Below are positions 31,508-43,474 of a stretch of DNA of 64,000 nucleotides, one piece after another (the first letter of the stretch is position 1; every line of letters begins with the position of its first letter). The position numbers and the translations under genes are program-made. Under the pieces are notes generated by a model. That model ran no database searches. It saw only the letters and a program-made list of their open reading frames with translations, and had not been told where the DNA came from. Source of the DNA: Platerodrilus igneus. Its lineage: Eukaryota; Arthropoda; Insecta; Coleoptera; Lycidae. The DNA lies in the NCBI GenBank assembly GCA_036346225.1, contig JARFIW010001215.1, positions 2,862,501-2,926,500 of the forward strand, written 5' to 3'.

Positions 31508-32985
31508 GATGTAGAAAGTTATTTATGGATAAAGTGCATACATACAAAATCTAAATTTCAATTCATAAACTATTTAAAAAACCACAAACAGTGAAAACAG
31601 ATTTCAATATTAGCATTTCTAATATAAAATTAAGAAAGCTTTTATCCTATATAATTACATTTAATAATACACTTAAATAATTACAGGTGTAGTTCACAAT
31701 GTAGTCAGAAACCCAGACGCAGCATAGTAAAATGCACGGATATTGGACAGCAAATGAGTTAGCCTTCTCATACAATATGCAACGATATATTAATTGAGTT
31801 ACATAAAGAAAAATTAAGAACGTAGTACAAACTATATATCTTTCACATCATAGAATTTTAAAGTGGGAAAAAGCATAAAAGTTACATCACCAGGAAAAAA
31901 TTGAGAAAAGTTATTCGAGAAACGAGAATCCGAAAACTTCGAAAATGTAGTAACAGGAAGTTGAAGGAGGTGGACGGAACCGCGCGATTGGGGTGATATA
32001 AAAATGAGCTTCGAACAGTTAGTTTTAGAAAGTAAAATTCAGAGAAGTTAATTTAGAACTTAAAAATGTCATAATATAGGTGAATAGTAGAAAATTTGAC
32101 GAAACAGTTTGAAGAGAAAATAAATTTTGGATGCTCCCACAGAGGACAATAAAACGCGCCATACGATAAATTTTGAAACTTACGCTTGGACAGGCAAGAT
32201 ATTTTCAATGCATGTGTTCAGGGACTTGGATAGTTTACATCGCCATTGACTTGGAATTTTGGGTTATGATAGATGAAGGTAGCCGTTGTATAAAGGGGTG
32301 ACTCCGTGTCGTAGTTGGTATGCATGCGACTACTATGCCCAAGGTCCCGGGTTCGAGTCCCGACACGGTCCGCTTGAAAAATGCTAGGCAAGCATTTTTC
32401 AGAAAAATACGTCCTCCTTCGGATGAAAGGTAAAGTGGAGGCCCGGCGATTAAGTGTTGTTACGCATGCTTGCTTGGAACAGTAAGGATTCGGCAAAATT
32501 TAAAATTCTCCATATATAAAAACTTGCTTTTTAGTCAATGTAGTACCTTCAGGTGGAACATTAGAAAATCAAATGTAGTGTTGTTTAAAGGACGTAGATG
32601 AAAGTATTAAAAAATTGAAAAACGGATGTTTATGAATCTTATGTTAGGTGAATTAAATCGTAATTAGCTACTGGTTTTTGTCTATATTTATTTTTGTATA
32701 TGCGAAGTTTGGATGTATACATGGTTGATATTTTATGAAACAGGAAATTAATTGAACCTGAAAGTGATTATTTTCATTGATCAATAATTCACCGACAGAA
32801 CAAGTGTTGACTAAATTTAAGTCTAAAGATATCATTTTAAATTATTAATAAATGTGTACGCAGTAAACGTATTACGAAGGAGTTGGTAATTGAGCGTTTT
32901 CTAGGTTGATTATGAAAGACATTTCCAGTAATTGGGATTTATAAATGTCGTGTAATTTAATACTGGAAACAGGAAAAATATAAAG
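31508..32985 (+). repeat. direct duplication, copy 1 (with SINE)
   Basis: Colinear, diverged match to 34807-35945. Examples are TAGAAAGTTATTTA at the start, a TAGAATTTTAAAGT block, AAGTAAAATTCAGA and the TTTTCTAGGTTG stretch. The only large difference is the SINE at 32297-32579. No coding frame recognised. Confidence 0.75.
32297..32579 (+). mobile_element. tRNA-derived SINE, copy 5
   Basis: 283 bp between direct repeats GTTGTNTAAAGG (32285-32296 and 32580-32591). A box TGTCGTAGTTGG (32307-32318) and perfect B box GGTTCGAGTCC (32350-32360). The paralogous site at about 35524-35535 is empty, so the insertion is younger than the duplication. Confidence 0.9.
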
Positions 32986-33353
32986 TGAGGATAACTTTGT
33001 TGATGGATTAGGTTTAAGGTCTTTTTGGGATTTTTCGTTTAGCAGTGCCTAGACAGACTGAGTTTAAGGAATTTAAATTTGTTTAAGGAAAGTATATTAT
33101 ATATGTATATTGAAATTATCTATGTTAATAGAGCTTGAGTTTAGGTTGAATTCTATTTAAATTTATTTAAAAGATAGGTGAAAGATATGCTTGTTAAGGC
33201 TGTCGATCTACCCCAGTTACAGAGTCGTATTTGAGAGAGGTATTTTATTTTAAAAAATTCTTTCATTATGACAAAATTAGTAAATGCTTTGAGGTATTTT
33301 AGATAAAGGTAAACAAATGCGATTTGATTTGGGCCTATGCTGAAAAATGACTT

Positions 33354-33560
33354 ACGTGTAGGAATAATTTCAAAAGGAATTGCCGTGTGGACGGTTCAGA
33401 GCCCCTCAATTGTGGCAATCCAAAAGTTTTAGAGTAAGTAATAATCTTACGTAGTTTTTAGTATTTCAACTCTTTTATTTATTATTCTTAATTTTTTACT
33501 ATTTTTATTCCGATTTTTTATTTTCTTTTATAAGAACCCACTTCTGTACCATGCAGTTAC
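33354..33560 (+). repeat. dispersed repeat, copy a
   Basis: Starts ACGTGTAGGAATAAT, contains CCCCTCAATTGTGGCAA and a T-rich block, and ends AAGAACCCACTTCTGTACCA. Tandem with copy b about 309 bp downstream; also related to 11960-12170. Confidence 0.65.
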
Positions 33561-33662
33561 CCGACTCATTTTTATATTGTTACAAACGCCATGCCCATTT
33601 GGAGCAAATTAAAGTTTATTTATTTATACCGAAGCAAAAGAAGTCTATGCGTAAAAACCGCA

Positions 33663-33830
33663 TTACGTGTAGGAATAATGTCAAGAGAAATTGCTATGAC
33701 AGACAGTTTGGCACCCTCAATTGTGACAAGTGAAAAGGGCTTTCAAGGTAAGTGATAATGTAAAGTGATTTTTTGTATTCCAGTCCTTTCATTTATTATT
33801 CTTATTTCTTTTTTATTTCACTGGGTATTT
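33663..33830 (+). repeat. dispersed repeat, copy b
   Basis: ACGTGTAGGAATAATGTCAA, GACAGACAGTTTGGCACCCT and a T-rich block match copies a and c in order. Confidence 0.65.
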
Positions 33831-34806
33831 CCCAGTAAATTTTTAACGTTAGACTCTGGATCCGGGACTCTACCGAAAGTAACTGTAGAAGTTCGGCCCA
33901 TCATCGTCATCGCAGCAGTTTCTCCTGTTGATCGCCGGGAGGACAGGGGGTGCGCGCGCGTGTTTTAATGCTAAATCTTCCAGAAGGATATAATTTAGGG
34001 AAGATGTTTCCTTTTTTTATAACACAATAGGGACAGCGAAAGCGTGGTAGCTAGTGTCGATCTTAGAATTGATCTTTTGGCCAAATAATCCAATCGAAAA
34101 TTATGTCCAAAGGCTTGAGGATAATACTTGACTGGGATATGCAGCTTGCTCCATGTCTCGAGTGGTATTCGCCTAGCACTGCAGCACCAGGAGTGGTAGA
34201 CTTAACCTCCGTTGATTTTCTATTCCCTCATAGAGTAGAAAAGGATGCTTCACAAGGTTTCGCTTTTAGCAGCACTCACATTGATGATTTTTTGAGGGTT
34301 CAAGGGCGTTTTAATTTTCACTTTTTGCGTTTTACTTCTTTATTTTATTTCTTTTCATTTAATGTATTGTCGAAGGACCATGTACTTGAACTCGAACTGA
34401 TTTGAGGGATGTTTGGGTAGAAGATTTTTGGAAAAAATTTGGTTTGTACGAGGGGCGTAACGCGAGGCGTTACGTTGGCTATCAAATTAAAGAGGTAGGA
34501 AAAATGTAGTAAAGTTAAATGGACAAATTAAATATGACGTAGATTGTATAGTAGATCTCACCAATAGCTATTATTAAGTAAGCATGCTGTTGAAATTTTT
34601 TGGTTTTATAAAATATAGTTTCAAATTAAGAAAGCTAATGAAATTAAAGCAGTACAAATGACGTTCTTAAAATAAATCGGTGCAACTAAATACATTAATT
34701 CTTCAATAGGATTTATAGGGCAACGATATAAAGCGCTGAAATAACAGATGTCTCAATTCATACAATGTAATAAATGCAGGGCATACTGCAATAAACTCAA
34801 ACTACA
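33831..34806. other. stretch without a recognised gene
   Basis: Open frames at 33765-33968 and 34103-34405 (100 codons, starts MSKGLRIILDWDMQLAPCLE) have no recognised motif and no convincing splice context. A perfect hairpin, CGTAACGC-GAG-GCGTTACG, lies at 34456-34474. Confidence 0.5.
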
Positions 34807-35945
34807 GAATTAGAAAGTTATTTACTGGCATAATTCGTACTAAGACGGAATTTCAATTCATACATTATTTTAAAAACCTCAAAAGGACAACCTAGATTTC
34901 AATGTTAAGCATTTCTCATATAAAGCTATTATCAGCAATGATTCTATTTAATAATAGACTAAATTAATCACAACTACATTTTACAATGTAATCAAAAACC
35001 CAACGCAGTCTAGTGACATGCACTGTTACTAGATTCTAGATAAATTAATCTCTTCATACAATATGGTACAATGTATTAACTCAGTTCCAAAAAGAAAAAT
35101 TAAAAACAGTGTACACCACGTATCTTTTACGTGATAGAATTTTAAAGTACGCCAGATAACAATTGAGAAGAAATTCGAATACCAAGAATCGGAAAACATC
35201 ATCGAAGCATATTAATAGACGCTGAAAAAGGTAGATGGGACAGTGGGGTTTCAAGTGGTACTAGTTAAGTTTTGGAAAGTAAAATTCAGAAAAGTTATTT
35301 CAGCACGTAAAAATGTAATAACGTGAGTGAATAGTAAAAAATTGGAAGAAACACAGAATCAGAGAAAAATAAATATAAATGTTGCCGCAGGAGACAGTAA
35401 ACGCGGTATATTCAGTGCATCTGTTGGTGGAATTATTGTCGTTGTGACCGGTTCAAAGAGAGAGTTTGGATATTTTACCCCGCCATTAATTTGAAATTTT
35501 GGGTTATGTTGGGTCAAAGTAGAAATTGTTTAAAAGACGCAAAATAGAAATATTAAAAAATTGAAAAAACGGACGTTTCTGTATATTTTCAATCTTATAT
35601 TAGATGAATTGAACCGTGAGTAGTTTTGAGTTTTATGCTTATTTATTTTGTCTATGTGAATTTTGGATGTAAACACAGTTATATTTTCTAAAATAGGAAA
35701 TTATTCAAACATAAAAGTGATTATTTTTATTGATCAACGATTGACCGACTAAATTTAAGTATAATATTATCATTTTAGAATATTAATAAATATGTATGCA
35801 GTAACTTTACATTATTTTAAAATGGACAGAGAACCGACTACAAAAGAGTTGGTATTTAACTGTTTTCTAGGTTAGCTATGAAAGACATTTCAAGTAATTA
35901 GGATTTATAAATGTCATGTAATTTAATATTGAACACCGGAAAAGT
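34807..35945 (+). repeat. direct duplication, copy 2 (empty SINE site)
   Basis: Diverged copy of 31508-32985. At 35524-35535 the sequence ATTGTTTAAAAG corresponds to the unoccupied SINE target. Confidence 0.75.
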
Positions 35946-36317
35946 ATGGAGTGACTTGGTTAATTTTCTATTAACAATACCTGGATAGATTGAAATTAAG
36001 ACATTAGGTTCAAGTGGGTCGTTTCCGTGGATAGGCAAACCAAGTTGCTTAAGTTCAACAGATGTATTATTTGCGTGCGCTCGGTAACCGAATTGAACCG
36101 AACATTGGTGATCGCGGGTGCGCAAGCAGAAGAATACAACTAACCGCCGAGGGGTTGTGACGTTTTGAGAAATGTGTCGCGGGAAGATCTACATAAAAGT
36201 GTCTTCAAATTTGCATCTACTTTGTTGTGAATTCCACACGCGTGGCCATGCATCTACAAGGAAATCGCCGCTGGACAAGCAACGCAAAAGAAGCCAGTCA
36301 TGTAAGTGTTCCCCAGA
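35946..36317. other. unassigned sequence left of the LTR array
   Basis: More GC-balanced than its surroundings. GCCAGTCATGTAAGTG near 36290-36305 resembles a plus-strand splice donor, so a host exon end is possible. No frame can be confirmed. Confidence 0.3.
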
Positions 36318-37379
36318 TGTTATTATAGGTATATAGGTATATAGGGTATAGGGACATAAGAGTCTTCCTTCAACAACAGCACGCTTTATAGCGCTTCAAA
36401 TTAGAGAATTACGTAAAGTGAACATAGAAAAATTAATAATTATAATTCGTGGCAGTCGTGATAGAAAAGTCTGAAATTAAGATAATAGTGATAACATACG
36501 AAAGAAGTTTGCCGTTAAATGAAAAACGGTTCTGGGTAAAAATCTAAATTAGCGCATCTAAATTGGTACATCAATTTAAATTTGCAAATAAATCCGAATT
36601 TAAATGTACATCGATCTAAAATTTGCATAAAAACATTGGTTTGCATCTACGTATAGGAGCACTAAAACGGAGTTGTTCTAAGCATTGAATGGATGTTTAG
36701 CCAAGCGGTAATATAAAATAAACAAGTGAACTCAACTGAAAACAATCCAGAGGTACTGATCAACAGCACGCAGCATCAGATCCAAGAATAGGAATAACAT
36801 AAGGACACGCAAGAAAATATACAGGCCAGAACATTATTTAAATAGCATAAATCATTATTTTCTTATTATTGAACATCTACTATTTTTTTTTATTATTATA
36901 CCAGAATATTTATGTAAAGGGTCATTAAAAATCTTTTTATAGGTGAAAATTTACATAAAAGGGAAAGGTCATTGAACGTTCAAAGGTGTTGCCAATAGTA
37001 TACAGTCTCATTTCTACTGGCTTTAAACTGACAAAAGGGAACTATAATTTTGGGTGATAAACAAATTGATATCATTATTACTTTGATTCAGGGGTGTATT
37101 TTGTCCATTAGTGAATTATATTACCAAGCTGTAAAGTGTATATAACTTTTTTTGTCATTATACAAATCTTGGTCAATTTTGTTTTTCTCATTCAAGTAGG
37201 AAAGTGTTAGATATATAGGGGGGGTATTCTGGTATTCTTTGTTATCTTATCGTCGTACACTCTGTGTGGATTAGACTGAGCTAGTCGAGGCATATTTTAG
37301 GTTATTTAGAGACACAGAGCAGTGGTGAGCAGCAGGAAACTAAACGTTAATTACTTCGGCGTGTGGCGTTATCATAGCA
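36318..37379 (+). mobile_element. LTR1 of tandem gypsy array
   Basis: About 1,062 bp. It starts TGTTATTATAGG (LTR2 has TGCTATGATAA) and ends TTATCATAGCA, the inverted complement of the LTR2 start. The 3' third is almost identical to LTR2; the 5' two-thirds are clearly more diverged. Confidence 0.85.
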
Positions 37380-37387
37380 AAGAAATC

Positions 37388-37404
37388 TGGCGACCCAGGC
37401 GTGG
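37388..37404 (+). promoter_or_regulatory. primer-binding site, internal region A
   Basis: TGGCGACCCAGGCGTGG, eight bases after the end of LTR1. The same sequence follows LTR2. Confidence 0.7.
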
Positions 37405-37669
37405 AACTAGAAGGGAAAAATATCAGAGGAAATCTTACGCGTCAACGTGGGGCTAAAACGAAAATATGGCGCGACAACGTGAGGCCAGAACGGAAAGATA
37501 GTTTGACAACGCAAACGTAAGGGGATAAAACAAAAAGAAATCCGTCGCGAAAATCAAGAAAACTCGAAAACTGCATATCAATTAAAATTAGGGATTACAG
37601 GCAGACAACAAACAAATTTAAAAGGTCAATTTAGTATTTAAGGTTTATTGTAAATATAATTCAGCTAAA

Positions 37670-39122
37670 ATGGACCAAAGAATGCGGGAAACTAGAGAGG
37701 CGTTGAGAAATGAAGGGGTAGATATAGGATCCCAAGAAAATGTAATCCTGCAAGATACACAAACTGAAACTGCAGGGAGAGTATTTGAAAGGCGCAACAG
37801 CAAGGAACAGCAGACCTAACAAGGATCAAAAATGATATCAATTTTATTAGAGTTAAATAAGAAAATGAATAAAAATGAAGAGGCCATGAAAACATGACAG
37901 TGCAAATTAATGAAAATAAGCAAAATTTGGCTAATTTGGCGGAAAAGTTAGGCTCCGAAATAAAGATTTTAAGCAATGGTCTAAGGGAAACTAATCAAAC
38001 GATCACGGAAATGAAATTACAGACGCAAAATAAAGTTCTAAGGATTATGGAAGACATTGATAACGTGAGGGACGAGGTTATGAGAGTTAAATCAAGCCAA
38101 GAGACAGGCGAAAGGGAGACAAACAAGAGATAATTACGGATTTAGGTGCAAAAGTATAAGATGTTGAGGGGAATTGTGAGATAGGGTTCAGAACTGTAAA
38201 TAGGGAATTAGGAAATTTAAAAACGGACTTCGAGAACTTTAATAGGAATACGATGCAATATACTAGGGAACCCTTAAGGTTAAACCAACCAAACATATCA
38301 CTAGATCAATATTCAAAATTTTATGGGTACAATAAACTAAATCCAAAATTATTTTTGAACAATATTAAAACGTTAATACAGGGATCAACTGGCGAGCAAT
38401 ACAAACTAAATTTATTAATATCAGTGTTAAAAGGGGGCGCAAAAATATGGTTCGGTTTAAAAGAGAGCGAATTAGAAACTTTCCAAGAACTCGAACATAA
38501 ATTTTTAAGGCACTTTTGGAGGGGACAACCAACAGTATAAAGTAAGAGATGACTTGACCATGGGTAAATATAATCACGATAGAGGAATAACCCGGGAATT
38601 GTATGCAATAAGAAAATTTAGCATCGCAAAACAACTAGATTCTTCCTTAGAGGAAAATAAAATAAAATATTTGGCAGCTCATTTCGAGTTGGAAGTGAGA
38701 CAGTACATCGCACTCCAAAACATCGTAGACTGGGATGTATTTCTGGAATATTTACAGCGATATGATGAATTGAAACCAAACATTAGGGTAGATAGTAGAA
38801 CCAGAAGTCAACCCGTACATTTTGTAAGAACGCAAAGAAGTGTGGAAATGGACAGAGTTAATTATCGACGGAATAATCACAACCATGGGGTAAATTTCAG
38901 TAGGGGCAGCTACAATAATTATAATAATGGTTTTAGACGTAATTGGAATACGGGTAACATGCCAAGGCGAGAAACGGAGCGGACCAACCATGATGGGAAC
39001 AACAACGAGAATACACATAGCCAAGAAAACGTGCAACAAATAACAGAACCCAAGAGAACTAACCGCACATACGCTGAAATCACGAGTCTGGCAGGACCAT
39101 CCATATCAACTCAAAATTTTTA
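37670..39122 (+). pseudogene. gag pseudogene, copy A
   Basis: Starts MDQRMRETREALRNEG at the first ATG after a conserved leader. After a stop, 37894-38133 is a coiled-coil-like stretch (QINENKQNLANLAEKLGSEI). 38253-38540 is capsid-like (LNQPNISLDQYSKFYGYN, FLNNIKTLIQGSTGEQYKLN, KIWFGLKESELETFQELEHK, FLRHFW). 38554-39123 continues in another frame with GKYNHDRGITRELYAIRKFS, AHFELEVRQYIALQNI and a long basic Asn/Arg-rich tail (RRNNHNHGVNFSRGSYNNYN) replacing zinc knuckles. At least four frame breaks. Gag forms the virus-like particle of the retrotransposon. Confidence 0.78.
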
Positions 39123-39159
39123 ATCACAGACAAACCTAGCAAGCGCTGAAGAATAAACA

Positions 39160-39619
39160 GATATGAAAATCAACGCGAATTTATTAGACATGAAGTAGAA
39201 AATGAATTAGACAGAAATTTATTACTTATAGTTAATTTAAATGTGGAGAATAATGTAGTTAAAGTACTCATTGATACAGGAGCGGTAGCGTCGCCCGTTA
39301 CGGAAGATTTTGTTAAACGAGGAAAATTAATGGAGAAGATAATACCTGTAAAAAAGTGTAACTTGGTAGCACCAAACAGTAAGAAATTTGCGGCATAAAT
39401 AATATGGTAATTCTGAAGTGTGAAATAGGAAAGGTGAAATTTGAGAATGAATTTATGGTTGTACCTGGATTGAAGATGGACGCGATATTTGGTATGGACA
39501 TCACAGAAAAGCTGGGGTTAGGAATAAATGCTGAAAACAAGGAAATAAGATGCAAGGGGGAATATATTAAATGGCACGAAGAGGTGGACATTGATGTTGA
39601 AAAATATAAATCAATTTGA
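39160..39619 (+). pseudogene. aspartic protease pseudogene, copy A
   Basis: NRNLLLIVNLNVENNVVKVL-type start, then LIDTGAVASPVTEDFVKRGK with an intact DTG catalytic motif. A frameshift lies at GCGGCATAAATAATATGG, and the next frame reads MVILKCEIGKVKFENEFMVV, PGLKMDAIFGMD and LGLGINAENKEIRCKGEY. The same frameshift is present in copy B. Confidence 0.75.
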
Positions 39620-40345
39620 GGGTGAATTAAATAATAGGGGGAATGCAGAAGAAGAAATTAAGTGTCCAGGTGAAATAAAAGGTAGGGTTAAGTCATTATT
39701 AGAAAAACATTCAGAGTTGATAGGGACAGAATCCAGAATTGCTACAGGTTATGAACACAAATTACAGGTAGCGAACACAGAACCGTTTAACAGAATTATA
39801 TCCTATTCCAGCAGAATACAGAGATAGAGTGAGAGGAGAGATTGAACAAATGTTACGAAAGGGTATCATTGAGAAATCAAGTACGCACTTTGTTAATCCG
39901 TTGCTCGTTGTCAAGAAAAGTGATAATAGCATCAGGTTATGTCTGGATGTGAGAAAAATAAATAAGCGAACTAAACCGCAATAAAATTGTCCACCAACCA
40001 TGGATAGCATCTTGGAAATAATATGTAGTAAGAAAATCTTCACAAAAATAGATTTAAAAAATTTATTTTGGCTAATTCCACTAGCGCGAGAGTCAAGGAA
40101 ATATACGGGTTTTTTTGTAAAATAGCATATATACTAATTTAAAGTGGTCTCTTTTGGTTTGTCTTTGAGTACGGCTGCATTAGTGAAGGCTGTGCAAAGT
40201 ATTTTGTGACCGTACGAGGAATTTTGCATTCGTTACGTGGATAATGTTTTAATATTCAGCGATAACGTTGAACAACATTTTATCCATCTCGAAAGGATTT
40301 TGTTGGAGTTGAATATAGCAGGGTTAAAACTAAATCTAAAGAACA
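39591..40345 (+). pseudogene. reverse transcriptase pseudogene, copy A
   Basis: Finger and palm blocks of a Ty3/gypsy reverse transcriptase: NPLLVVKKSDNSIRLCLDVR then KINKRTKPQ and a stop, FTKIDLKNLFWLIPLARESR then KYTGFF, FGLSLSTAALVKAVQSI, and RYVDNVLIFSDNVEQHFIHL. The catalytic YxDD is YVDN, so the second Asp is lost. A private two-base loss near 39790 (TTTAACAGAATT against TTTAACACAGAATT in copy B) shifts the frame. The rest of the reverse transcriptase, RNase H and most of the integrase are deleted at the same point as in copy B. Confidence 0.82.
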
Positions 40346-40665
40346 AGAATCGATTATCAGAATATCCTAAACCAAGGAACATACGAGTTTAGGGACATAG
40401 ATCCGGAAGAGATCAGGGGCAAATTCCATAATAATTTAATTTATTCATACAAAGGATAGGGATAATTGTACAAATTGTAAGATATGTAAATAGGGGAGTA
40501 GAATTGGGACATAGGTATAAGATTAGTTAGCTATAAATAAGAGATTAAAAAGGGAATTAATTTTAATATAATTGAACAAAAATATAAGAATTTTGGACCA
40601 ATGGGAATTTTGACTTTACGTTGGGCGCCAAAAATGGCATTGATTGAAAATTTTATATTTTAATT
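40346..40665 (+). other. 3' internal remnant with tRNA-Lys-like end, copy A
   Basis: Short frame with NILNQGTYEFRDIDPEEIRG, perhaps the end of pol after the deletion, then AT-rich non-coding sequence. ACGTTGGGCGCCA at 40618-40630 matches the 3' end of a tRNA-Lys including CCA. Confidence 0.5.
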
Positions 40666-40676
40666 TGGGGGAAGAA
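40666..40676 (+). promoter_or_regulatory. polypurine tract before LTR2
   Basis: GGGGGAAGAA directly precedes the LTR2 start, the expected plus-strand priming site. Confidence 0.75.
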
Positions 40677-41731
40677 TGCTATGATAATAGGGTTATTTAC
40701 GGGTATATAGTGTCATAAGGTGTTTCCTTCAACAAGAGCACGCTTCATAGCGGTTCAAATTAGAAAACTACGTAAAGCAAACTTAGAAAAATTACATACT
40801 TATATTTCGTGGAAGTCGTGATAGAAAAGTTTTAAAATTAAAATAATAGTGAAAATATACGAGAGAAGTTTTACCGTTAACTGAAACACGGCTCTGGGTA
40901 AAAATCTTAATTAGCACATCTAAATTGGTACATAAATCTAAATTTGCAAATAAATCTGAATTTAAATATAGATTGATCTAAATTGGCATAAAAACATTGG
41001 TTTGCATCTACGCATAAGACCACTAAAACGGAGGATTGTCTTAAGCATTGAATGGAAGTTTGGCCAAGCGGTACTATAAAATCAACAAGTGAACTCAACT
41101 GAAAACAATCCAGAGGTACTGGTGAACAGCACGCAGCAGCAGATCTAAGAATGGGGAGAACATAAAGACACGCAAGGAAAACTACAGGTCAGAACATTAT
41201 CTAATAGCATAAAGCATTATTTTCTTTTTTATTGAATATTTACATTTTTTTTCTTATACCAGAATATTTATATAGACTCATCGAAAATTTTTGTATACCT
41301 GAAAATTTACGTAAAAGGGAATGGTCGTTGAACGTTCTAAGGTGTTTCCAATAGTATACAGTCTCATTTCTGCTGGCTTTAAACTGACGAAAGGGAACTA
41401 TAATTTTGGGTGATAAACAAATTGATATCATTATTACTTTGATTCAGGGGTGTATTTTGTCACATAGTGAATCATATTATCAAGCTGTAAAGTGTATATA
41501 ACTTTTTTTGTCATTATACAAATCTTGGTCAATTTCGTTTTTCTCATTCAAGTAGGAAAGTGTTAGATATATAGGGGGGGGGGGTATTCTTTGTTATCTT
41601 ATCGTCGTACACTCTGTGTGGATTAAACTGAGGTAGTCGAGGCATATTTTAGGTTATTTAGAGACACAGAGCAGTGGTGAGCAGCAGGAAACTAAACGTT
41701 AATTACTTCGGCGTGTGGCGTTATCATAGCA
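40677..41731 (+). mobile_element. LTR2 (shared middle LTR, recombinant)
   Basis: 1,055 bp from TGCTATGATAA to TTATCATAGCA (inverted termini). It serves as 3' LTR of unit A and 5' LTR of unit B. Upstream of about 41.28 kb it follows LTR3 variants; downstream of about 41.36 kb it follows LTR1 variants. Confidence 0.88.
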
Positions 41732-41739
41732 AAAAAATC

Positions 41740-41756
41740 TGGCGACCCAGGCGTGG
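41740..41756 (+). promoter_or_regulatory. primer-binding site, internal region B
   Basis: TGGCGACCCAGGCGTGG, same position relative to the LTR as in unit A. Confidence 0.7.
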
Positions 41757-42020
41757 AACTAGAAGGGAAAATATCAGAGGAAATCTTACGCGTCAACGTG
41801 GGGCTAAAACAAAAATATAGCGCGACAACGTGAGGCCAGAACGGAAAGATAATTTGACAACGCAAACGTAGGGGGATAAAACAGAAAGAAATCCGTCGCG
41901 AAAATCAAGAAAACTCGAAAACCGCATATCAATTAAAATTAGGGATTACAGGCAGGCAACAAACAAATTTAAAAGGTCAATTTAGTATTTAAGGTTTATT
42001 GTAAATATAATTCGGCTAAA

Positions 42021-43434
42021 ATGGACCAAAGAATGCGGGAAACTAGAGAGGCGTTGGGAAATGAAGGGGTGGATATAGGATCCCAAGAAAATGTACTCCT
42101 GCAAGATACACAAACTGAAACTGCAGGGAGCGTATTTGAAAGGAGCAACAGCGAGGAACAGCAGACCTCACAAAAAAATGCATAAAAATAAAGAAGCCAT
42201 GAAAACATGACAATACAAATTAATGAAAATAAGCAAAATTTGGCTAATTTGGCGGAAAAGTTAGGCTCCGAAATAAAGATTTTAAGCGATGGTCTAAGGG
42301 AAACTAATCAAACGATCACGGAAATGAAATTACAGATGCAAAATAAAGTGGTAAAGATTATGGAGGTTATTGATAACGTGAGGGACGAGGTTATGAGAGT
42401 TAAATCAAGCCAAGAGACATACGAAAAAGAGACAAACGCGAGATAATTACGGATTTAGGTGTAAAAGTACAAGTGGTTGATGGGAATTGTGAGATAGGTT
42501 TCAGAACTGTAAATAGGACATTAGGAAATTTAAAAACGGACTTCGAGAACTTTAATAGGAATACGACGCAATATACTAGGGAACCCATAAAGTTAAACCA
42601 ACCAAACATATTACTAGATCAATATTCAAAAATTTATGAGTACAATAAACGAAATCCAAAATTTTTTTTGAACATCATTAAAACGTTAATACAGGCATCA
42701 ACTGCCGAGCAATACAAACTAAATTTAGTATGATCAGTGTTAAAAGGGGGCAGAAATATGGTTCGGTTTAAAAGAGTGCGAATTAGAAACTTTCCAGGAA
42801 CTCGAACATAAATTTTAAGGCACTTTGGGAGACACAACCAACAGTATATAGTAAGAGATGACTTGATCATGGGTAAATATAATCACGGTAGAGGAATAAC
42901 TCGGGAATTGTATGCAATAAGAAAATTTAGCATCGCAGAACAACTAGATTCTCCTTCAGAGGAAAAACAAATAATAAAATATTTGGCAGGGCATTTCGAG
43001 TTGAAAGTGAGACAGTACATCGAACTCTAAAACATCGTAGACCGGGATGTATTTCTGGAATATTTACAGCGATATTATAAATTAGGACCAAACCTTAAGG
43101 TGGAAAGTAGAACCAGAAGTCAACCCGTACATTTTGTAAGAACGCAAAAAGTGTGTAAATGGACAGAGTTAATTATCGACGGAATAATCACAACCATGGG
43201 GTAAATTTCAATAGGGGCAACTACAATAATTATAATAATGGTTTTAGACGTAATTGGAATACGGGTAACATGCCAAGGCGAGAAACGGAGCGGACCAACC
43301 ATGATGGGAACAACAACGAGAATACGCATAGCCAAGAAAACGTGGAACAAATAACAGAACCCAAGAGAACTAACCGCACATACGCTGAAATCACGAGTCT
43401 GGCAGGACCATCCATATCAACTCAAAATTTTTAA
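42021..43434 (+). pseudogene. gag pseudogene, copy B
   Basis: Colinear with copy A: MDQRMRETREALGNEG start, coiled-coil frame at 42207-42446, capsid frame at 42473-42733, basic tail at 43159-43434 (RRNNHNHGVNFNRGNYNNYN). It carries extra small deletions and stops, for example LNLV followed by a stop where copy A reads LNLLISVLKGG. A stretch near the first stop of copy A is shortened. Confidence 0.78.
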
Positions 43435-43474
43435 TCACAGACAAACCTAGCAAGCGCTGAAGAATAAACAGATA

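Noticed and set aside
34103..34405. 100-codon plus-strand frame as a host exon
   Set aside because: No recognised motif, no convincing splice sites, and the sequence becomes low-complexity Phe-rich.
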